The notes under the pieces were generated by a model that worked only from the letters and a program-made list of their open reading frames with translations, was not told the origin of the DNA and ran no database searches. A program made the position numbers and the translations under genes. Positions 26,556-40,042 of a DNA stretch of 64,000 nt are shown here, piece by piece (position 1 is the stretch's first letter; each line of letters starts with the position of its first letter). Source of the stretch: Myoxocephalus aenaeus (lineage: Eukaryota; Chordata; Actinopteri; Perciformes; Cottidae); NCBI GenBank assembly GCA_038501785.1, contig JBAMJR010000040.1, forward strand, positions 10,940,001 through 11,004,000. The letters run 5' to 3'.

Positions 26556-27435
26556 CCTTTCTTTTGTACCTGTTCCTTATTCAGCCTCTCTTTTAAACTC
26601 GGTGGCGACTCATTTTGAACGATTTTCTAGCGCTGCTCGAACAACGACGGACAGAATTTCTGGCTAAAAAGGCCACAGAGGCGGTCACATGGCAGGGGGA
26701 AAAGGGGCCAAAATGAGTGCGTTCACCTGGGTGTCTTGTTTCTATCACTGCCGATCAAAGCTGGAGACAATAAATACCTGAGACTACTTTAGCGTCATTA
26801 GTCCTGGGAATGGAAGCATTAGTGGGAGTGTATCTCCAGTGCGGAAGGGTTTTTGTCCTGTTGGGGCTGGGCGACAAAATCGCACTAATCCAATTATTTA
26901 GTTTTTAGCATGATGTTCATGATCTAGAAAATGTGTCATTAAAATGTGCACAACATTTTTTGGTTCAGTAATTTTCAATTATCCAATGTCTGCACGTGTC
27001 TTCATTCTACTTAGGAACCTCTGATGGTGACAGTGCATAGTTGTATGGAATAACCTGCATTGTATGGATATGCAAGGTACTATTATGTTATTATTTTTAC
27101 TCAACTGCTCTTTCTTTGCCATATCGTCAATGCCTAAGATGTCCTTTATGCACCAATACAAAGCTATTCAGTAGGGTTTCACACTCGCTCGAAGAAAGAA
27201 AGCAAAGCAACCAAAGAAAGACATACCACATTAAGCAATGTAACCAGGTGTAACACACTCAGTGAAAACAACTATCTGGGTATTAATCATAGACATAGAT
27301 AATATATATTAGTAGAGGTATCTGATGGTGATCACCCAGTATAGAGAAACTTGGAGGCAGCCTCAAGCCCAGAATGTGGCAGACATGATAACGCTGTTGA
27401 GAAAAGTGTGACAGCTCAGCAAACCACAAGTGCTG

Positions 27436-27509
<74 letters not shown>

Positions 27510-30426
27510 CATGAAGAGGCACACCCGGGACAGACATATATAAATGGCAGTGGGCTTTATATAAACAGATGTCCTACTGCTCAAGATAGCCTTGGCAGTG
27601 TTCCTCTGAAGGAAGACAATGAGAATAATGTATTTGTGCTCGCTGTGGGTCAGAGGCGGTTACACACACCGCACATTACTTTGTCTTAGAGATCTACAAT
27701 TACATTAATTATAAGCCACGGACTTCAAGAGGCCTATTGTCTGCTCTGTAGGAGTGTAATGATTGTATGTGTGTGCAGGCAGAGGATGCCTGGAAAGCTG
27801 TGTGTGTTCGTGTGTGTGTGTTAATTTCTCTTCTCTGCGTCTGCATGCACGTGTGTGCTTTGCAATAAGAAAGTAATAGTGTGGATGGCGTGGGGGAGGG
27901 GCGTGGGATGTGGAATCAATGGGTTGACTTGAAGGGGGTGGGGGGAGGCGCGAGTCTGGGCCTGGTGGAGGCTTCCTGAACCTGAGAAGCAGGCATCCGT
28001 GCCAGGAGGATGGATCTCCTTTCAGCATATTGTTTTATTTAGCATCTGCATGGCGCTTCATTTGCCGGAGTGCGGGACGGGATGGATTCATTCAAGAGAT
28101 TGGTGACTTGCAAGGGGAGGAATGAAAGGCTCGGTCGGTCTGTTTTTGCAACACTTTATTCCAGAGGAGTCTCCTGAGGCCCCTGCACTGCCTCACCCAA
28201 CACGCACCTTTCGTCTTGACTTCCTGACAGGCCACAAGCTCACAGACTGTGTTCCTGTGTCTGCCCAGGGAGCCTGAATGAGAGCTAGTTCTGCTTTCCA
28301 CCCAGCTGGGTTCAACCCTGCTCTCCAGTCTGCCCTCAGCGACTGGGACCCGCCTAAACCTGTCCTTCACTGACTGGTTTCACTTCAAACCCTGCAAACC
28401 TCTCAAGTGTCACACTGCTCTAACACAACATCCACTCTCAGTTGTGTCTCTCTCTTGCGGCAACACCTGTCTTTCACAGCACGTCTTATGAAAACTGTTG
28501 TGATAAACAGAGAAGGGTTATAATGGCCAGTCAAAGTTCAGGACAAAGTTGCTTTGCTGGAACAATGGGGGCAACTTGGTCCACTCCCTGATTAATCCAG
28601 TTCAAGATTAACCCATGCTGCCTCAACAGAGAGCGGCTAGACTATGAGTCAGCGCAGACAAAACAAAAGTAAAGATCAGCGGCGTTTGTACTGCCAAGAA
28701 GATACACCCTTTCTGAGAAAAGACGTGATACGTCAGCACTGAATGGAAAGCATCTATAGCTGTTAAACCTAAATAATCCCTGCAAAGGAAAAAGGAAAAC
28801 GCACTGATGATCCTCAAAGACTCTTACTCTCGCTCTCTCTGGTATAGAACTACTCCCTCGGGTGTTTAAACGTTAAAGCACACCATATTGTTCCAAATTG
28901 CAGTACTGGTCAGTCAAATCCAGAGTAGGTATTCTAATTGTTTGGCCCACCACAGACGGCGGATCATGTAAAAGTATCATGTATGTATGTGAGTGACAGT
29001 TATTACCTATAGCGTTATTGTTGATAAGCTTTACTAAAAAAGAGACGTGTGCTGCGTGGGCCACCTCACCTCTTTGTTTGTTTGTGCCGGACAGCAGCAC
29101 CAGCGCTGCTTCCAGGAGAGGGAGGATGGAGGAGGGGGAGGCAAACAATGAGCACTGGTCCATGACTCAGGCGCTTTGGGAGCACTGATCATCCAACAGT
29201 GGAGGGGGTTATCACCTCTATCCATCCCACAATCACAGATCCACAGCTGATACCCAACACAAAAGAGGTGACAATGGCTAGCCAGCATACATGGACCACC
29301 CCCACCCCCATACTCTTACAATTATACCTCACAGAGCTCCTGGGAACTGCCCTTCCACATGGCTGAGGCCAAGCCAGTGTGAGCCCCCCACCCCCTCTTG
29401 CAGAGTCAATGCAAAAAAAACACAACAAAAGAGGTTGCCCAGGACCCGGCCTGCCTCCACAACAAGAGAGAATACACCTCAAGCCCTTTCAGACTCTTCT
29501 CAACGTCTGCCTTTGGACTGGCCGCCACATGCTTGTTTTGAGAGCTGACACACCATTATTTCAAAAGGGGTAGTGGTGCTCTCGCCACAACATTTGAGCT
29601 CCGAAGAAAACGCCGAACGGTCTGTGGACTAGGGTTTGTGCAAAAGGAATGTCAGTGACACACACATTGAAACAAACCTGCATCGTCTAAGTGAGGAAAA
29701 ATAGATATGGAGGCTGGGACCGCACTAGATATTGTGGTGGGACGCGATCGAAGTTAAAGCAGATGTGCTGTGTAAACGTGAGACACTGAATTTCCTTGAT
29801 TTTTGCCTGGTACCGTGACGATAAAGATGAGCCAGATGGTAAAAACACTGAAGGCCGATGCTGGTCGAAGATTAATCCTCTTTATTTATAGCTGTGACGT
29901 GAATTCTAGAACAATACGAATGCAACGTAATAGCTTGAGCTACAGATGTGTGACAAACATAAACCTCAATGTTTCTCCCACCGTGAGTTCCCGGAGCGTC
30001 ATTCCAATAGGATTTTTAGGATGAGCAACCAAAGGTATATGAAGAAAAAAGCTCTGTCAATTGCGTCACTCTGCACCAACAAACCAGTGTTCAGTTTTCA
30101 CAGAAATGAAGCGTTGCTGCTGTGCCGCTTTAAAATAAAAACCCGTATCTCTCACTACCATCCAGCCCTTTGACAGAGATTTTGCGAACCTGCTGAGTTG
30201 ACTTGGCAGCTCCCTCCTTGGAGGAAACGTGCCAGTTCAATCAGAAATCAGATTAGCACAGTGTATTATTAGCTTGAACATCTCCCTGTGTCAGCCTCCT
30301 CTGTCTCTACCTGTCCTTCCCAAACGTAGACACCATTAAGGTGAGGCCAGCCGTCACTAGATGTCCCAACAGCATGAGATGGACCACTGGCTTCTGACAT
30401 GACACTATTGGAGGGTATTCTAAGCC

Positions 30427-30429
<3 letters not shown>
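26556..30429. other. Intronic sequence with a long CA microsatellite
   Basis: (CA)n at 27437-27509 (about 36 units). No exon or transposon is recognised in the rest. Confidence 0.45.
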
Positions 30430-31088
<659 letters not shown>

Positions 31089-31689
31089 AGTCTAGCTGCC
31101 TCCATCAGACAGCCATCTGTCCCGTGGGAGTTGCTCAGCGGCACGCGATTGGCCGCCTGCGCTTCAAGTGAGGCGAGGGGTGAGGTGGGTCACCTCTTTA
31201 TTTGGGGAGGGAAAGGTCGCGTGGTGCTGGCTGCTCCTCAAAACATATGGGTGCACAGGGGGAGCGTGGATGGGGGGTGGGGCCAACACTGCTGTCATAT
31301 ACAAAGGGTGCTCCTGTGCTGACACAGCACAAAGTAAAACCCCCACCCGGCATTTCCATCTCGAAATGAAAGCTGTCCCAGCAGTGTTTTTCAGAAACCC
31401 ACAATCCACCGGTCCGGCTGCTAATCCCCAAACACTTGCATGTCCTTAATGATGACATTTTAGGGGTTGAAAGCGTTGATGGCAGATTAAGAAGAAAAAA
31501 AAACCTGCAAGGATGACTGGTACTTTCTGTCCTACGTGGATTTCAGATGGGATGCCTCTCAAGTGTTACCACAGTCAGACGCTGTATCTTTTTAAAACAC
31601 ATCATAGACGATGGGGGGGTGGGGGGGATCGCACTTTTGGCCCCCGTGATAATGTGCAATACAAGCCTCCGGGTCGAGACAACCAGATA

Positions 31690-31775
31690 GCATAAGTGCT
31701 CTCAGATAAGACAAGGAGGTTTATCATCTGTGCAATTTATATGCAAATGGCGGAGGAGCCGCCTCGCCCAGGTCC
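31690..31775. promoter_or_regulatory. Candidate enhancer with GATA and octamer motifs
   Basis: AGATAAG (31704-31710), TTATC (31721-31725) and a perfect octamer ATGCAAAT (31741-31748) lie within 50 bp of each other in unique sequence. Motif-based inference. Confidence 0.25.
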
Positions 31776-33679
31776 TCGCTCTCAACTCAACAACAGTGGA
31801 GGTCTTGCGGGCGATGTCTTGGTTAGGGTCTAACCTTAGGGTTAGGGTTTCACTTCTAACCTCGTATTCAGCAGCATTTCAATGACATTACTGTAATGTG
31901 TAGCTGGCGCAGTGAAAGACATTCCTTGCTGTCTAAACTGCGCTAAACGAGCTCGTCTGAACATTTCAAATGTTGCAACCTTTTCACCTGCAAATTGCTC
32001 TCTGGTAAAACTTCACAGTTTGTTCTCACTGGTAAAGTTGGCGTGTAGCTTGAAGCTTTCTGCCACTTGGCAGACGCTAAAATGCTAATTCAGTGTGATG
32101 CTGGCCTTACGTTGGAGCCCTGCTTCTGCATCCCCGGTACAGAAGCCTCGTAAGGAGGACGGTGCTTGGGGGTGTGTAGTTAGGACAATAACTGGGCTTA
32201 CAGTGCCATGTGTTTCGATGAATATTTCAAAGACCCTCTCATTAAATAAACATGCCGGACCTCACCGCCTACAGTAACCCTACCATCAATATTGAATGCC
32301 ACCAAAAACTGGACACAGTGTCGTTCACAAGCCAACGGTCGGGTCAGACAGCGACTGAGTAAGAGCTTCTTTTCCACGCAACACCTGGAGGAGGTCACCT
32401 GGTTCCCTCTTCCGTGCCATTCTCACAATATCTCCAGTTCCACACGCTCAAGGTCCTTCGGAGACTTAAGAATAGCCACTGCAAGCTGAGTGTGCTTGTT
32501 AGTTTCTCGCTTTATCAGAAGGCTATGAATATTCTGAGAGAGGGTTTCACCGAGTGGGAGGAAGTACACTTTCATTTCCACGAATGCTCTTGGCTCCTCA
32601 AACGCATTTGCTCTGAGCTTCGCATGCTTGACTTTCCCAGACAGCTTGCATGCATGGTTCCCTACAACTGCTACATGGATTACTTGGAACCTCCCTCCTG
32701 TCTTCTTTGAATGGAAAGGCGGGTAAGGTGGGAGGTAGCCCAATAGCCCAAGAGAGGCTTGTTTTCCCCTGCCGCTGGTCTCCTCCTCCGCAAAATGACC
32801 AACCAGACAGTTCTTCATGAAGTACTTGGCCGGTCACTTCCTCCATCTGTCACATGAAGACGCTGCTGATGGATGTAGGAGCCAGTGGGCCAGGAATGGG
32901 AGCGCAGCAGAGGGGGTGAGGGGCAGACAACGGCTTGAACTTCTTCTTTTCTTCTTCTTCTCCTCAGTCACTGTCTCCTCCTGAATGGTACTTCTGCTAT
33001 TCACCACAGATAACTGTAACGTTGAAGTGTTTTAAACTCAAGCTCTGAGATACAGAATGACAGATTTGTACATCTGTAATAATAGAATCAGGGGTCAGAC
33101 TCTGGGTGGGGCTAGGTACTGTTTGAAACATATTGCAAATGATGCCAATGTGATACCTGAGATTAGGTACCGATATCATGTATTCCTTCCTTTGAGAAAT
33201 ACAAGATTTTTTTCTCGAAAAAAAACGTCAACGGTAGCAAAAGAGGAAAAAACACAGTCTAAACACAAGCAGCTGAACTAGAAGTTTGTCTGAAAAGTCT
33301 AAAGTCTGGAACATGTATAATATCATTAGGAAAAAGAATAAGCAAACAAAATAACTAATCGTTTGTTATATTCAATGCCAGTCTTTGGTAGTTGACATGT
33401 CAACTACCGTGTGCTCTCCTGTCTATGGCTGTGGTGGAAATACAGGTCAGACTTTTCAACTCGCCACACAATTGTTTCTCAAGGTTTTTGTCGAGGAGAC
33501 CCAGAACAGAAAAGTCAATCTTCACTGAGGATTTAAGACAAATGAGTGTAGTTTTTGCACTTTCCTGCATAGGGCAAAAACAATTCAAAAGGCCTTTGGA
33601 AAAACCCTGGCATATGTGGAGAGTTATTAAAGTACTCTTTAAGTAGAGTTTAAACGTAACGACAAATTAAACACACGCT

Positions 33680-33990
33680 TTTTAATTGCCCTGCATTTGC
33701 ATAGCATTCAGGCAATTACAGTCCAAATCCTTAAAAACAGGTTTTTAATTCATTTTTTTAAAGAAGCCTCTTTTTTCTTGGTGTCAGTGTTGGTCTGTCA
33801 GTCCGCTTTAATTGAGCCTGACAAGTGATGGACTTTTCAATCACACTTGACGTAAAGACACTCTGTCATTGATCTCTCTGACCCGCAGTCATGCCCCAGA
33901 GCATGGACTGACTGTCCTCCATTAAGCCCAGACTGGCAGCCCGGCCAGGCAAGAGAACCCATTATACAGGCCTAATTTAATTGAGGGCTT
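33680..33990. promoter_or_regulatory. Candidate conserved enhancer in SKI intron 1
   Basis: A unique block contains a perfect octamer ATTTGCAT (33695-33702), several TTTAATT/TTAATTG cores, and CCTAATTTAATTGAG (33971-33985). It has no repeat or coding character, and its compositional evenness resembles known vertebrate intronic enhancers. Conservation was not testable here. Confidence 0.3.
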
Positions 33991-34798
33991 CCTCCTTTTC
34001 AAAGCAGAGAAGAAACATTCTAAATTATACTATTTGTCAGGCAAAACAGAGAACCGCCAAACAGGAAATCCAGCATTGAATCTCTTGAAAACACTTTTCC
34101 TCACATGCGCATGCACTCAGGACAAAATTGCAGCAGACTTTTGAAAACGCCGCATTTTGCCAAACCCATGAATAGACAATATAAATATTCCCCCAGCAGC
34201 CATTGAAATGCACAACTACCAGCTGTTGTCCTGTCCACCCCGTGGACATGGCTGGCTGTCAGCAGGCTTAGCCAACACTGCGCCTTGCATATGAAACAGG
34301 ACATGGGCCTGTATCCCCCTGGGGAGTTCACTTCCTCTGGGACCCCACCACCACTGCCCCACCTCCCTCCTGAAACAAGCGACCCCTTCAGCTGGAGGCC
34401 AGATATCCCAAGCAGGAGTGGGGGCTTCTCAGGGATTGGTCTGACAGGTTAGGTAAGTAAACGGGGAAGTTTTAGCTCCTGCGCTTTAGAGAATGGCAGA
34501 TATTGAAGTGCAATGCTTTAGAGACAAATATTAAAACCACACAAGTGACAAAAGTTGTCACTTTTTTGGCCATTTTAAGGGCTAAATAGTTCCATGCAAC
34601 AGAACACCAGTCAGCTTCAGTTTCAGGTTTTACTGTAATGAACCACAGGTTAAAGTATGGAAACAGCCTGCAGTGTACAGTAACATAATGGAGCGTGTTC
34701 TGGCTGATTCTTAATACACCTCAAATCCCTTCTCACCACTTAAGAGGAAATCTGGACTATCCAAGCCAAGTAAAGAGTGTTTTCTACACGAGCTGAAA

Positions 34799-35667
34799 CA
34801 GTGATTCTCAACTGGTGGGTCACGACCCAAAAGTTTTCAGTTTTCAGTGGGCCTGAGCAAAAAAAAATCCTGTGCTTTTATTTTGAAGGGGATTTTTAAT
34901 GCACCTCCTTAATTTACACTCCTTAATGCTGCATTGGCAAATTTTCCGCGCCGCTTTACTCGCATGAGTTTACACGCCAGACTATTTGTGATCATTCGTT
35001 TTAATTCACGCTAAAATGCGCCGGAGAGGAGGCGTGGCTTATCGCCATAAACAGTTCATTTCCGCCGTCCAACATGGAAGAAATAACCACTATTTCTGCT
35101 TTGTACAAGTTGTCAGAACATCCAACGCCCTCGTGTCTGGGTTCATAATATTATCCCAGCAAACTTTTTCACGCCGCACCATTCGGCAGAAATGCTCGTT
35201 ACTCGCATCCATACGCGTCTGGGCATTGACTTTGCATGTGAGCTACTCGTGTGAAAAATTCGCAGCAATTTCGGTGTAAACGCACCATAACTCCAGACTT
35301 TGAGACTCTTGACATCCCCAAAACAAAAAACATCCCCAGTTCTCCCAGTATGAATTCCTCCACTCAGGTCTATGTCAGTGTTACACCTCAGGTTGAAGTG
35401 ACTGTTTCATTTTCTTCAAACACAATGTTTTTCAGTATTTAGCTACTGATAAGGTAATCAGAAGAAAAGTTCATTTTGTATATTTGAATCTTTTTGAATT
35501 GCACTTTTTGTTTAATTAGTTTTGAGTTTGTGGATAAAAGCTGCTCCTCTAGACACAGCATGTTTTCCACAGTGCAGCGTTGGTTGTCACAGATTCAGTG
35601 AGTGAGTATTCTCAGTCTTTTTGAAACTACTTCTCAATAGTTGGACTTTTTTATTGAGAAACCACTG
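34799..35667. mobile_element. hAT (Charlie-like) non-autonomous element
   Basis: The left end CAGTGATTCTCAACTGGTGG and the right end, which reads CAGTGGTTTCTCAATAAAAA on the other strand, are hAT-type terminal repeats. Flanking octamers AGCTGAAA and ATCTAAAA match at 6 of 8 positions, consistent with a decayed target duplication. There is no transposase; a CpG-rich interior (34945-35285) may be a second nested element. Confidence 0.65.
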
Positions 35668-35894
35668 ATCTAAAACATCCTCACCTCGCTGAAGGAGTGG
35701 CAGGTCTGGAATGTATTTATAGAACGACTGACATGAATGAGCCTTCACCTGTAAACAACATGTTGTGCCCAATTCCAGGTCTTCCACAAAGAATAATCCG
35801 CTTTATTTCGAAAAGTGACGGAACAGGATCGACACCAAAAAAGTTGGACATAACCCGGCTAGGTTTGAAGTGAGCGCAAGCTCACTCAACAGCA

Positions 35895-35925
<31 letters not shown>

Positions 35926-37784
35926 GTCTCGTCTTCATATCTGCCACAAACAGACGGATCGTGTAGAAATCACATCATCTTGAGGGCAAATTATAAAGTT
36001 AGCAGCACACTCAATCTGCAGCCGCAACCCTTATCTAAACATCCTGATGGGGAAAAGCCACTGATTATGTGTGCCACCCACATGTGGACCAGCCAGAAAC
36101 CAAGAGACCTGTAGCCAAGGGCTGGGAGAAGTGCTCCCCACCCAGCACACTAAACCATTTAAAACAATTCAATAGTGTTCTGCATTGGCTCGCTGCTGTT
36201 TACAATCCTGCTCTGTGGCTCATATCCTCTCAGATAAGAACGGAGAGTGAACTTTAGCTGTAAATGTGCCCCTTTCACAAAACTCAGGCATGCTGAAAAA
36301 AAGCTGCTTCTGGTCTGTGATTCAGCGCCTCTCAGAAGGAAGCTCTCCGACGAGCTTTTGAAAGCAGGGAAGTGTGACAATATCGCTTCCTGTGTCTGTC
36401 TGCATGCGAGACTGCTGCGAGCACTTTTGAAACACCCTCATTAATATTCACAGAGCTGCCCGGTTACTCCGCTGACGGCACGCAGACGACGGCACTGTCT
36501 TGTGTGCTGAACGGTAGAAGGCTGCACGGCACAGTCTAGCACTCTGCCCCGCATCCTCCAGGAACCTTTTCAACGTGCCTCGGCTGAAATGTGCTGACAA
36601 AGGGGAGCTCTGTTGCGCAGTAAGTTGAGCAATATTCCTCAACTCCCACCCAGCATGTATTCCCTCATTAGCGTGTACATGGTACTTGCGGGGGGCGGGG
36701 GGGAGGAGTCAAATTAAAAAGCCGGGTAGAGGCTCAAATGAGCCTTGGGCTTAACACTTGGGTGCCCCGTCGGCACTTATAAAAATAGAAGAGGCCCCTG
36801 CAAGTGGGGGTGCTTGAGGTGTGCCCTCTTGAGTCTGAATGGAAGTGTGTGCCAAGAGTGGGTATTCATCATGCATGGCAGGACTTTGGCTCTCTTCGGG
36901 ACTTCAATGGTCTCCCAGATTTCGCTTTCTTTGGCAGATTCCTCTGAGAGAAGCCTCGGCGGAGAGCTGGATGGCAACTCCTTGTAAACACTTTTGCTTC
37001 TGCTTCCTGCGCCTCATCAACAAGTCTGCTGTCCAGAGGTCCACTCTGGTTTCAGTCGGACTGGAGCGGAAAGCAAGGGAAGCGGGGGAGGATGAGTGCG
37101 TGGATGTCAGAGGTGGGTGGCTGGCCTCGGGTAGGTGGCTGTTTGAAGGGGGGGGGGGGGGATCCGATGTTTGCTGAATGCTCTCCTTTGTTGCGATCAT
37201 ATTATGTTTCCACCACAATACTTCTAAACCCTGCTCCATCAACTCCATTCATGTGTAACAGCTCATGCAAATGTATGCACTGGCCTTTTTTTCTAGGGGA
37301 GGGGTGTGAGGGGGGAGCCCTTTTATCAGTCTACCACCCAACTACTTTCTCTGCAACCTCCTGCCTGGTCTGCACCCCAAAAACACAGATTATAAACCCC
37401 TCATACAGTTTGACAAAGCTGGCGGAAGCACAGAGAACCAGATCCAGCCGTCTGAAAGGGCTTCCTTTGGTTGTATGTCTTGTATCTGATCACCAAAAAC
37501 TGCAGGAAACATACAGGAAACTGGCAGAATAGATGCTCTGCTTTTGATCCTCCCGACGTGCTCACGGGAGAATAGAAAGGGAGAATGTGGACACAGCCAG
37601 AGGAAGAAACAGAAAAGCCTTCAACACTGATGGCAGCGCTGATTAAACCCACAGGAAGCCGGGCACATGACAGACACACACACATTTAATGTGACAAACA
37701 ACGCTTCAACACACGTCCAAAATTGGCAAATTTGGTCTTAAAACAATAATCCTGGTGCTGAGGGAGTGTATCTCTTCCCACGGG

Positions 37785-37786
<2 letters not shown>
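35668..37786. other. Intronic sequence with homopolymers
   Basis: Contains C29 (35897-35925) and a G-run (37148-37160). No exon is recognised. Confidence 0.45.
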
Positions 37787-37821
<35 letters not shown>

Positions 37822-37874
37822 GCAATGAAAGAGCAAGCAGATATGTAGAGTAAGGAAGAGATACCCTTCCTCAG

Positions 37875-37944
<70 letters not shown>
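37787..37944. repeat. (CA)n and (GT)n microsatellites in opposite sense
   Basis: CA run 37787-37821 and GT run 37879-37944 are 57 bp apart, so the single strand could fold into a long imperfect hairpin. Confidence 0.95.
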
Positions 37945-37946
<2 letters not shown>

Positions 37947-38084
37947 AGAAACAGTAGAATGAAATGCCATTTAATCTGGAGAAAGGTAGAATCATTATTT
38001 CCTCACATCTGAATTCATGTTTAATTTACACTACACTAACTGTTGTTTACTGTTTCCCATTGAGCCATTTGTTGGTAAATGAGA

Positions 38085-38240
38085 TTGTATTTACAGTTCA
38101 GGCCAATAAAAGTGAGCCTGAGAGGTGTTTCACAGGCAAATAATGGCTTTATTGCCACCAGAGGCGTTCTGTTGTCATTGCTGGATACGGCCCAATTAGT
38201 AATAATATGTCAGAGATGACCCAATACTGAGTAGTCTAGA
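38085..38240. promoter_or_regulatory. ski: Candidate enhancer close to SKI exon 1
   Basis: About 350-500 bp inside intron 1 there are CCAATAAAA (38103-38111), GGCTTTATTGCC (38145-38156) and CCAATTAGTAATAAT (around 38192-38206), which are HOX/CDX- and TAAT-type motifs, plus AGGTGTTTCAC. The block is unique, and its closeness to the promoter makes a regulatory role plausible. Confidence 0.28.
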
Positions 38241-38580
38241 TGCAGGAGCTTTGACACACATCACAGATCTGCATGATAAGGGTTAGACCCAGATTCATTC
38301 ACTTATGTATTTGTTTATGGGGACAATCTTTAATTTGGGGAGGGAGCAGGAAACCAATCCCTCCAGTCGGGACCATTTCTAGTGCTGTGCAGAGAACTGC
38401 TGAGGCCCAGAAGGTCCCATCTGAGGGAGGGACTCGACATGCACCTTCAGAACCAGCTCTGTGCTGCTAGAGATAAATACACAACAGCCCAGATGAGCTC
38501 CGATGCATGCACTGGATCTTGACAATGGCGGGGTAAAGACAAACCCCCCCAAAACCCGAGCTCCGTGGTGAGCAGGACCG

Positions 38581-38587
38581 ACTCACC
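38581..38587 (-). other. ski: SKI exon 1 splice donor
   Basis: Reading the minus strand, the exon ends ...TCCAGG and the intron begins GTGAGT at 38586-38581, which is close to the vertebrate U1 consensus. The junction falls between codons (phase 0). Protein similarity to SKI stops here: the residues encoded beyond it have no SKI counterpart. Confidence 0.92.
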
Positions 38588-39492
38588 CTGGACGATGCTT
38601 TCCTCTTGTACTTGTTGGCGAAGTCGAATTTCTCCTTGATCTCGTCCAGGAGCTGCTCCAGGCGAGCCTTCTCCTCTTTCCCCGAGTAATCCTGGCCCAG
38701 GAGGATGTACGCCCTCCAGTTGGCCGAGTCGAAGCCCCAGTGGCAAGTCCTGTTCTCCTGCGCCTTGTGGCTGTGCACCACGAACTTGTGCGTCGGGTAC
38801 ATGAGTCTGCAGTCCATGCACTGGATGCACGCTGCGTTGGGGCTGCTGTACAGCTCCGGCACCAACAAGCCCTTGCACTTGCCGAAACACTCGTGGTAGA
38901 CTTTGAAGCTCCTCTCGGTGAGCTCCAGCTCCAGCGAGCCGCCGCTCGGCTCCTTCTTGCAGCGCGGCGGGTAGGCGCCTCCGTAGACCAGGGCGTTGCA
39001 GAGCCGCTCCGCGTCCGTCTTGGTGATGAGGCCGCAGGACGGCGCCGAGAAGGGCAGGACCCCCATGACTTTGAGGATCTCCAGCTGGTCCGCCGTGCAC
39101 CGCGAGCAGTAGATGTGCAGGTCGTCGCACACCGAGTTGATCTGCTGCAGGGAGAAGTCCCGCAGCACCGTGTTGAGGATCTGCGGCAGGCACAGCCGCT
39201 TCTCCCCGCCGACCACGAAGCACGAGATGGTCTCGCCCTCCAGCACCGTCTCGCACCTCTCCGTGGAGCGGTCCGACGGGATGAACAGCGGGCCCGGCAT
39301 CACCGGCGGCGGCAGATGCTGCAGGACGGGCTCGGGCTCCTTCCCCTCCTTCTTGAAGAGGAGCTCATGTTGCCACCGGGCAGAGAAAGCCGCCGGTCCG
39401 CCAAGAGAGCTCATAGAGCTGAGGTGAAACTGCTTGAGAGTTTGTTGCAGTCCCGGATGAGGCTGGAAGCCCTGCCGACTTACAGTCTCCAT
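38587..39492 (-). CDS. ski: SKI proto-oncogene homologue, coding exon 1 (partial gene)
   Basis: This exon encodes the first 302 residues of SKI, a nuclear co-repressor that binds SMAD2/3 and SMAD4 and damps TGF-beta/BMP signalling. Residues 9-40 hold the R-SMAD-binding segment, including FHLSSMSSLGGPAAFSARW, which is essentially unchanged from mammals. Residues about 70-178 are the Ski/Sno/Dac homology domain (TERCETVLEGETISCFVVGG, then LPFSAPSCGLITKTDAERLC). Residues about 190-292 are the Smad4-binding domain, with C225, C228, H240 and H242 as likely zinc ligands and the CHWGFDSANWRAYILL block. The ATG at 39492 has A at -3 and G at +4. The exon ends in phase 0 at AGG|GTGAGT; reading through the donor adds unrelated residues to a stop at 38467. 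The linker after residue 45 is shorter than in mammals. The coiled-coil C-terminus is not in the window. Fish have skia and skib, and I cannot tell which this is. The SKI identity is very secure. Confidence 0.97.
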
Positions 39493-39966
39493 GTTTTTCC
39501 TGCAACTTTAGAAGCGTAAATCCTTCTTATCGTCGACTGGGACTCGCGGGTATCTCTCCGTCCCTGAACCTGGTAAATCCACGGTGTCCGAGAACTGACC
39601 AAAATTGCGATTCGCTTCATCAAACATCCAGTAAAAAAAGTCCCAGAAGGCGAGTTTTCACTTGTATTCCCGGGACTACAGAGAGCGCGCCGGCCAGTCG
39701 CTCCCTGCAGCGGGTCGCCGACTGTCCATGTCTGAAAAGAAAGAAGAAGAAAAAAAACCGTCTCTCCAAACTCCAGAGAAGCGAAAAGTTCCTGTTTGTC
39801 GAATTCCAAAACGAAGTGGGCGCAAATGAAAACAAAAGGGGGAGTTGTGAGTCGATACAGGTCGATACAACTATCCTTATGCGAGGCTCTTTCCGGACTG
39901 TTGCAATCCACTCCGTCTGCCCCCGCAGTTCACTCTGACTGTATGGAGGAGAAGTCTGAGAGCCTG

Positions 39967-40042
<76 letters not shown>

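Larger units (their letters stand above)
31087..34798. other. Intronic sequence, largely unique
   Basis: Holds the candidate enhancers at 31690-31775 and 33680-33990 and a short TTAGGG-like patch at 31822-31850. No exon is recognised. Confidence 0.45.

Noticed and set aside
38447..39256. 269-codon second minus-strand frame within SKI exon 1
   Set aside because: Out-of-frame shadow of the same exon; the SKI frame has full family similarity and this one has none.
38740..39519. 259-codon open frame on the plus strand across SKI exon 1
   Set aside because: Arginine/leucine/alanine-rich antisense shadow of a GC-rich coding exon; no independent motif or start context.
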